From: an uncultured Pelagibacteraceae bacterium
Lineage (GTDB): Bacteria > Pseudomonadota > Alphaproteobacteria > Pelagibacterales > Pelagibacteraceae
DNA length: 58,832 nt
Assembly: GCA_902587155.1 (NCBI GenBank)
Contig: CACIKE010000008.1
Coordinates: 1 to 58,832, forward strand
Direction of reading: 5' to 3'
In this document: in pieces, positions 55,864 through 58,832 of the stretch
Layout: the number at the start of each line of letters is the position of its first letter
How positions within the stretch are numbered: position 1 is the first letter of the stretch
Position numbers and translations under genes: made by a program
The notes under the pieces: model-generated
Seen by the model: only the letters and a program-made list of their open reading frames with translations
What the model was told of the DNA's origin: nothing
Database searches by the model: none

Positions 55864-57240
55864 TTGATAGAAATTAAAAAAAACTCTTTGTCTGAAATGT
55901 TCTCGGTTTATTTCGACAAAAGAATGCTCAAAATTTTATTGCTTGGTGCAATATCGGGTTTTCCATGGGTTTTGATTGGAAGTAGTCTAAGTTTATGGTT
56001 AAAAGAAGATGGACTAAGCAGATCAACTGTTGGATGGGCTGGATTAATTTTTGCAGTTTACGCATTTAATTATTTATGGGCACCTTTAATAGATAGAATA
56101 CAAATACCATATTTAACAAAAAAAATAGGTCACAGAAGAGGATGGATTGTTTTGATGCAAATTATCATCTTACTCTCACTTGCTCTTTGGAGTTTACTCG
56201 ATCCATCTGAAAATTTAGCTTTAGTTGTTTCAGTAGGCTTAATAATTGCTATAGCATCATCAACTCAAGATATAACAGTTGATGCTTTAAGAATTGAACA
56301 GATTGGTGAGAATGAGGGAAAATCCATGGCTGCTGGGGCTGCAATGGCGGTTGTCGGTTGGTGGACAGGATATAAGCTAGGTGGAGTACTATCACTATTT
56401 GCAGCAGATATTTTTCAAAACATTGGTTTTGAAAATTATTGGCAACTAACTTTCTTAATTTTGGGGATTTTAGTAATTTTAATGAACATTGGCTTAATGT
56501 TCATTGACGAGTCTGGAATTTTAGAGAGACAAAATCAACAAAAAGAAAATGACAAATTGATATCATCGCAATTTAAAAATGAAAATATATTTACAAAATT
56601 GTTAACCTGGGTTGCTGGAACAATAAGTGGCCCAATCATTAGTTTTTTTAAAAAAAATGGCTTTTCGATTGCTCTAGGAATTTTAGGATTTGTTTTTTTA
56701 TTTAAAGTGGGGGAGGCATTTCTTGGAAGGATGTCTATAATTTTTTATAAAGAAATAGGTTTTAGTAAATCAGATATCGCTATTTACTCTAAAACGTTAG
56801 GTTGGATCACTACTGTGATGTTTACTCTTTTAGGTGGGCTTTTTGTAATTAGATCTGGGGTTTTAAAAGCAATGTTTTTCGCTGGAGTTATGATGGCAAG
56901 TACAAACCTATTGTTCAGTGTATTGGCCTGGAGCGATAAATCAGAACTTTTATTTGCTATTGCAGTTATTTTTGATGATATAGCTGCTGCATTTGCAACA
57001 GTAGCTTTTGTAGCCTTTATATCTATGCTCGTAGACAGAGCGTATACAGCAACTCAATATGCGCTCTTAGCATCAATAGGCACTGCTGGTAGAACAACTT
57101 TAGCATCCTCCTCTGGCGCCCTTGTTGATTGGTTAAATGGTGATTGGGGAATATTTTTTATTTTGACTGCGCTAATGGTAATTCCTTCATTAATAATCCT
57201 TTGGATTATGAAAAATAAACTACAACTAAGTGAAAAATAA
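55864..57240 (+). CDS. AmpG-like MFS transporter
   Basis: 458 residues from a TTG at 55864, preceded by GGAGG at 55851-55855, which decides this start; a frame open from 55774 overlaps trkH and is unlikely. About twelve membrane segments. LLLGAISGFPWVLIGSSLSLWLKEDGLSRSTVGWAGLIFAVYAFNYLWAPLIDRI and IASSTQDITVDALRIE are characteristic of AmpG-family muropeptide permeases. It may return anhydromuropeptides to the cytoplasm, feeding AmgK and MurU. Other AmpG-like substrates are possible. Confidence 0.85.
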   Translation: MIEIKKNSLSEMFSVYFDKRMLKILLLGAISGFPWVLIGSSLSLWLKEDGLSRSTVGWAGLIFAVYAFNYLWAPLIDRIQIPYLTKKIGHRRGWIVLMQIIILLSLALWSLLDPSENLALVVSVGLIIAIASSTQDITVDALRIEQIGENEGKSMAAGAAMAVVGWWTGYKLGGVLSLFAADIFQNIGFENYWQLTFLILGILVILMNIGLMFIDESGILERQNQQKENDKLISSQFKNENIFTKLLTWVAGTISGPIISFFKKNGFSIALGILGFVFLFKVGEAFLGRMSIIFYKEIGFSKSDIAIYSKTLGWITTVMFTLLGGLFVIRSGVLKAMFFAGVMMASTNLLFSVLAWSDKSELLFAIAVIFDDIAAAFATVAFVAFISMLVDRAYTATQYALLASIGTAGRTTLASSSGALVDWLNGDWGIFFILTALMVIPSLIILWIMKNKLQLSEK

Positions 57241-57982
57241 TTTTTTAAATAAATCTGTAGCTAACATTTACTTTAAACCATCACCTAATTCTGAGGTAAT
57301 TTCGCAAATTTTATATGGAGAGAAATTCAAGATTCTATTTAAAAGAAAAAAATATATAAAAATAAAAACTCATTATGACAATTATATTGGATATATAAAA
57401 AAAGATAAGTTTTTGGAAAATTTTAAACCCTCACATAAAATTTCTAAAATTAAATCTAAAATTTTCTTTAAAAGAGGTAAAAGATTTTTGTCTTCAAACA
57501 ATTATCTATATTATGGATCTGGTGTGTGTAAACGAAGTGAAGATAAAAAGTATATAGAATTTGAAAAAAATAGATGGATCAAAAAAAGCGATGTCAAAAA
57601 TATTGATCATCATGAAAAAAATTACATCAAAATATTCAAATTTTTTTTAAATACAAAATACTTATGGGGCGGAAAAACCTGTGTTGGAATTGATTGTTCA
57701 GCGTTAATTCAAATCTATTTTTATTACAACAGGATATTTTTTCCAAGAGATACAAAAGATCAAATAAGATTTTGTAAAAGAAAAAGAAGTAAAAATCGGC
57801 TTAAAGGAGATATAGTATTTTGGAAAGGACATGTTGGTATATGTCTAAACAAGTCTAGATTTATTCATGCTTATGGACCAAAAAAGAAGGTGATAAATAT
57901 GCCAATAGTAAAAACAATTAAATTAATTTATAAAACCGCAAATCTGAAAGTTAAAAAAGTAAGTAATATTAGTAATATTTAA
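57230..57982 (+). CDS. NlpC/P60 peptidoglycan hydrolase
   Basis: 250 residues from a GTG at 57230, inside the MFS gene end (11-base overlap). The N-terminal part (5-65) looks like a bacterial SH3 domain (NIYFKPSPNSEVISQILYGEKF). The catalytic domain has TKYLWGGKTCVGIDCSALIQ with Cys156, and GDIVFWKGHVGICL with His201. It should cleave peptide stems in peptidoglycan. No signal peptide is obvious, so it may act in the cytoplasm on recycled muropeptides, or be exported by another route. Confidence 0.86.
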   Translation: MKNNFLNKSVANIYFKPSPNSEVISQILYGEKFKILFKRKKYIKIKTHYDNYIGYIKKDKFLENFKPSHKISKIKSKIFFKRGKRFLSSNNYLYYGSGVCKRSEDKKYIEFEKNRWIKKSDVKNIDHHEKNYIKIFKFFLNTKYLWGGKTCVGIDCSALIQIYFYYNRIFFPRDTKDQIRFCKRKRSKNRLKGDIVFWKGHVGICLNKSRFIHAYGPKKKVINMPIVKTIKLIYKTANLKVKKVSNISNI

Positions 57983-58832
57983 TCTCTACCAAAGTCAGGT
58001 TTGTTTACATCCTGTTTTAATTTAATAATTTTAGTCCTAACTTTTTTAGTCTGAGATAATTTTTTTAAAATTGATTTATTATTTTTAGAATTTATATCTT
58101 TTTTGAAAGATTTTAAGTTTTTGATAAATAAGTCTATCGCTTTTATAACATTAAACTTATTATCAAAAAAAATATCTCTCCACATAATTTCATTTGAAGC
58201 AGCTATTCTTGAAAAATCTCTCAAACCCCCAGCACTATATTTGATAATCCCAAATTTAAGTATTTTTTCAAAATCTTGAGCCGATTTAACTAAATTATAG
58301 GCAATTAAATGTGGTAAATGACTTGTGATAGAAAAAACTTTGTCATGTTTTTCAGAGCTCATAATAACAGTTTTTGAGCCCATCTTTTTCCAAAAGGAAA
58401 TTAAAAATTTTAAATTCTTAGAACTTGTTTTTTTATCCTTAATTAATACACACCATTTATCCTCAAACATATCAGTTTTTCCAAATTCTGGTCCACTCAC
58501 CTCTGATCCAGCGATAGGGTGACTCCTTATCCAATTTATACCACGCTTCAAAAATTTTTTAATAATTTTTGATGACTCTATTTTTGAAGATCCCACATCA
58601 GTAATCAGTGTCCCTGGCAAAATAGTTTTATTAATTTCAAGAATGAGTTTTTTATATTCACTCATTGATGTGCAAACAATCACTAAATTTGAATTTACTA
58701 AACCATCTTTAAGTGACTTAACAATTGTTCCGGGTAATCTGAGACTTTTTATTTTAGTGATATTAGATTTTGATTTTTCATAAATAAATATTTTTTTTGC
58801 TATTTTTTTTTTTGAAATCTTCCTTACTAAAG
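57979..58832 (-). CDS. tyrA: Prephenate dehydrogenase (partial, N-terminus cut by the window)
   Basis: The frame stays open leftward from the right edge, so the N-terminal GxGxxG nucleotide-binding turn lies outside; an internal GTG at 58683 is not the start. Visible are LVIVCTS, TLITDVGSSKIESS, RSHPIAGSEVSGPEFG (conserved HPIAG.E..G) and SSEKHDKVFSITSHLPHLIAYNLV, plus SAGGLRDFSRIAASNEIMWRDIF. It turns prephenate to 4-hydroxyphenylpyruvate for tyrosine. It overlaps the convergent hydrolase gene by TTAA. Confidence 0.92.
   Translation of the reverse strand, partial: LVRKISKKKIAKKIFIYEKSKSNITKIKSLRLPGTIVKSLKDGLVNSNLVIVCTSMSEYKKLILEINKTILPGTLITDVGSSKIESSKIIKKFLKRGINWIRSHPIAGSEVSGPEFGKTDMFEDKWCVLIKDKKTSSKNLKFLISFWKKMGSKTVIMSSEKHDKVFSITSHLPHLIAYNLVKSAQDFEKILKFGIIKYSAGGLRDFSRIAASNEIMWRDIFFDNKFNVIKAIDLFIKNLKSFKKDINSKNNKSILKKLSQTKKVRTKIIKLKQDVNKPDFGRD

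Overview
The window looks like chromosomal DNA of a SAR11-clade alphaproteobacterium (Pelagibacterales, 'Candidatus Pelagibacter'-like). The reasons are the very AT-rich, lysine/asparagine/isoleucine-rich coding, the extreme compactness, and gene pairings typical of alphaproteobacteria: lspA with a BamF/DUF3035 lipoprotein, DUF2093 beside purD, a ChvG/ChvI-like pair above ahcY-tsaE-amgK-murU, RegA/ActR, class I LysRS, and CTTG-N17-C/T-rich heat-shock promoters. I see no tRNA or rRNA gene, CRISPR array, insertion sequence, prophage or attachment site. No stretch over 300 bases lacks a gene. The longest inter-ORF gap (10443-10719) holds a terminator, a likely 38-codon gene and a second weak hairpin. 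Layout: 1-8343 carries a partial DUF2093 gene, purD-rsmD, then a leftward block of pgi, a BamF-like lipoprotein, lspA, ileS, ribF and a HAD phosphatase. 8413-12546 is the heat-shock groES-groEL operon, a mini-gene and typA. 12543-21687 is mostly leftward: a YczE-like membrane protein, a COG3380 oxidoreductase, pmbA/tldD, a lysine-rich coiled-coil protein of unknown function, cfa and a DHDPS-family gene, broken by a secreted DUF6134-like protein and a DCC-family protein. 21736-30916 alternates strands: GT9 glycosyltransferase, membrane J-protein, oligopeptidase B, hsp20 with a heat-shock promoter and a ROSE-like RNA thermometer, a purine permease facing a purine phosphoribosyltransferase, GT17, DUF1330, AlkA and an EamA transporter. 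30952-37940 holds msrA, a mercaptopyruvate sulfurtransferase, an RND efflux pair with a hairpin-less adaptor, a lytic transglycosylase lipoprotein, a VanZ-like protein and gpmA. 37918-46392 is a long leftward block: polA, chvI-like, chvG-like, ahcY, tsaE, amgK, murU. 46439-58832 holds bioY, regA, a polyamine operon (ornithine decarboxylase, deoxyhypusine-synthase-like enzyme, agmatinase), a queuosine-precursor transporter, rpmB, pyrD, lysK, trkH, an AmpG-like transporter, an NlpC/P60 hydrolase and a partial tyrA. How it fits together: most genes are core metabolism and information processing. Themes that recur are peptidoglycan turnover and recycling (AmgK, MurU, AmpG-like, SLT, NlpC/P60), lipoprotein maturation next to a lipoprotein substrate, purine salvage, polyamine (probably homospermidine) synthesis, and a small heat-shock regulon. 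Genome streamlining is visible directly: 11 of 13 convergent gene pairs overlap at their 3' ends, four of them by a shared TTAA in which both stop codons lie. I found no obvious new defence or mobile system. The strongest novel signals are the hsp20 RNA thermometer, the hairpin-less RND adaptor, the altered ChvI receiver loop and the basic proteins of unknown function.
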